This document shows, piece after piece, positions 4,280 to 5,512 of a DNA stretch of 5,512 nt. The notes below the pieces were generated by a model. The model searched no databases, was not told the origin of the DNA, and saw only the letters and a list, made by a program, of their open reading frames with translations. Location of the stretch: the NCBI GenBank assembly GCA_964503525.1, contig CAZCZY010000014.1, positions 1-5,512 on the forward strand, in the 5' to 3' direction. Position numbers and translations under genes: made by a program. Position 1 is the stretch's first letter. The number at the start of each line of letters is the position of its first letter. The stretch is from CAZCZY01 sp964503525. GTDB lineage: Bacteria > Patescibacteriota > JAUYIX01.

Positions 4280-5512
4280 TTATGGCAGGAGCGAACGAAA
4301 CCAGTTTTTGAATTTTCCGAGAGTGCCGCCGATGGCCTTTAAACCGCGACCGCTCGTGCCACCGCGATTTTGTAAGTCCGACGCCCACAAAACTAAACCA
4401 ACCGCCGTGGCCCAGGCCGGATCGTCAATCTTGTCGACCGCAAACGGCAATTCTTTTGGAAAACCAACTTGTACCGGCAGTTTGAGTTCGCGCTTGGCAA
4501 TATCAACTAGACCCGGCATTTTTGCAGCGGCACCGGTGACAATAATGCCCGCTGGTAATTTACCGCTGCGTCGCAGCTTTCGCAGCTCTCGATCAACCAT
4601 TTCAAAAATTTCCGCCAGGCGCGCTTCAATAATTTCGGCAATATGTTTTTTCGAAACCGTTTCTTCTTCGGCAGGATCAATTTTGGACAAATCTATTTCT
4701 TCGCCCTGGTCAACTTCGGCAGGGTTTGCAAAGCCGTATTCTATTTTTACTTTCTCGGCTACTTCCACCGAAGTACGCAGGCCAATCGCAATATCATTAG
4801 AAATGTGTGTGCCGCCAATCGGTAAAATTGCCGTGTGCAATAGGTCGCCTTCTTCAAAAACGGCAATCCCGGTCGTTCCGCCACCGATATCAATCAAGAC
4901 ACAGCCGAGCTCTTTTTGTCGCTTAGTTATGACCGATTGACTCGCTGCAAGGGGTGCGAGCACTAAATCCTGAATGTCGACCCCGGCCCTAAAAATCGCC
5001 TTGGTAGAGTTCTTAATAAGATTTGACGCGGCATAAATAATCAATGCCTCAACTTCCAACCTCACGCCGGTCATCCCAACCGGATCTTTGATTCCTTTTT
5101 GATCATCTACATTAAACGCGCGCGGAATGATGTGCAGAATTTCTTGATTGGGAGGCATCGAGACCGCCTGCGCCGCTTCAATCGCACGAGTTACATCGTC
5201 TTCTGTAATTTCGCCGTCGGCTTTTGCGACGGCGATTACTCCTTTAGATGTTTGCGACGTGATTTGTTCGCCGCTAACACTTACAAAGGCAGACTCCACC
5301 GCGGATCCGACCATGCGCTCGGCTTTTTCTAAAGCACCCGATATCGACGACACTGCTTCTTCCAAGTCGACGATCATTCCTTTGCGAATGCCGTTGGCCA
5401 CGTGTTCGCCTATACCAACAATTGAGGGAAGTTGTTTTTCTGGGTCCATTTTTCCAATACAAACACGAACATTTGCCGAGCCAATATCGAGACCAACTAG
5501 TAAAGCGTCTTT
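4280..5512 (-). CDS. ftsA: Cell division protein FtsA, 5' end just outside window
   Basis: Actin-like ATPase that tethers FtsZ filaments to the inner face of the membrane and recruits later division proteins. The window shows 410 residues; the frame is open to the right edge and begins K-D-A-L-L-V-G-L-D-I-G, so only a few N-terminal residues should be missing. In visible numbering: phosphate-1 loop DIGSAN at 9-14; the FtsA-specific 1C (SHS2) domain at roughly 45-185; phosphate-2 loop LIDIGGGTTG at 206-215; adenosine motif region IIVTGAAAKMPGL at 323-335; and the C-terminal amphipathic membrane helix FKNWFRSLLP at the end. An acidic stretch at about 260-285 lies in the usual variable region. 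Oddity: the adenosine motif reads TGAAA where TGGGA is usual. The stop is TAA at 4282-4280. An internal Met at 22 is not the start, since it would remove the phosphate-1 loop. No strong terminator follows. Confidence 0.96.
   Translation of the reverse strand, partial: KDALLVGLDIGSANVRVCIGKMDPEKQLPSIVGIGEHVANGIRKGMIVDLEEAVSSISGALEKAERMVGSAVESAFVSVSGEQITSQTSKGVIAVAKADGEITEDDVTRAIEAAQAVSMPPNQEILHIIPRAFNVDDQKGIKDPVGMTGVRLEVEALIIYAASNLIKNSTKAIFRAGVDIQDLVLAPLAASQSVITKRQKELGCVLIDIGGGTTGIAVFEEGDLLHTAILPIGGTHISNDIAIGLRTSVEVAEKVKIEYGFANPAEVDQGEEIDLSKIDPAEEETVSKKHIAEIIEARLAEIFEMVDRELRKLRRSGKLPAGIIVTGAAAKMPGLVDIAKRELKLPVQVGFPKELPFAVDKIDDPAWATAVGLVLWASDLQNRGGTSGRGLKAIGGTLGKFKNWFRSLLP

Noticed and set aside
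4266..4940. Plus-strand open frame of 224 codons opposite ftsA
   Set aside because: Mirror of ftsA codons, low-complexity Ser/Pro/Ile-rich product, no start signal.

Overview
The window holds a bacterial division locus read almost entirely on the minus strand. ftsA (5'-truncated at the right edge) and ftsZ are recognisable from their motifs, and the first 118 codons of a ComEC-type DNA-uptake channel run off the left edge. The organism is not identifiable from sequence alone. The short ComEC N-terminus, moderate GC content, mixed use of Shine-Dalgarno sites and many unrecognised small or secreted proteins would fit a Patescibacteria/CPR genome, but this is inference. The genetic code looks standard, with TAA and TAG used as stops here.

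Layout from right to left (direction of minus-strand transcription). ftsA (5512-4280) is followed after 61 bases by a secreted protein of 396 residues with three tandem repeats (4218-3028). That gene has a near-consensus promoter so close to its ATG that the mRNA should be leaderless. A hairpin terminator (around 2916-2939) comes next, then an unrecognised 89-residue protein (2860-2591) with a strong ribosome binding site and its own terminator (2520-2551). Facing it on the plus strand is a 132-residue membrane-anchored protein with four cysteines (2083-2481). A 402-base AT-rich divergent intergenic region (1681-2082) separates it from ftsZ (1680-496). It carries a candidate ftsZ promoter, two identical DnaA-box-like decamers and a hairpin. 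A symmetric terminator (392-424) closes ftsZ, and comEC starts at 354.

How the genes work together. FtsZ forms the cytokinetic ring and FtsA tethers it to the membrane. FtsZ ends in the conserved peptide that binds FtsA, and FtsA ends in an amphipathic helix, so the pair looks functional. The two genes are usually adjacent, but here about 2.6 kb lies between them, holding two exported or membrane-anchored proteins and one small protein of unknown function, one of them in reverse orientation. ftsZ therefore probably has its own promoter. Whether the inserted genes have anything to do with division or the cell surface during division cannot be told from the sequence; the exported ones share an extracytoplasmic, cysteine-containing character.
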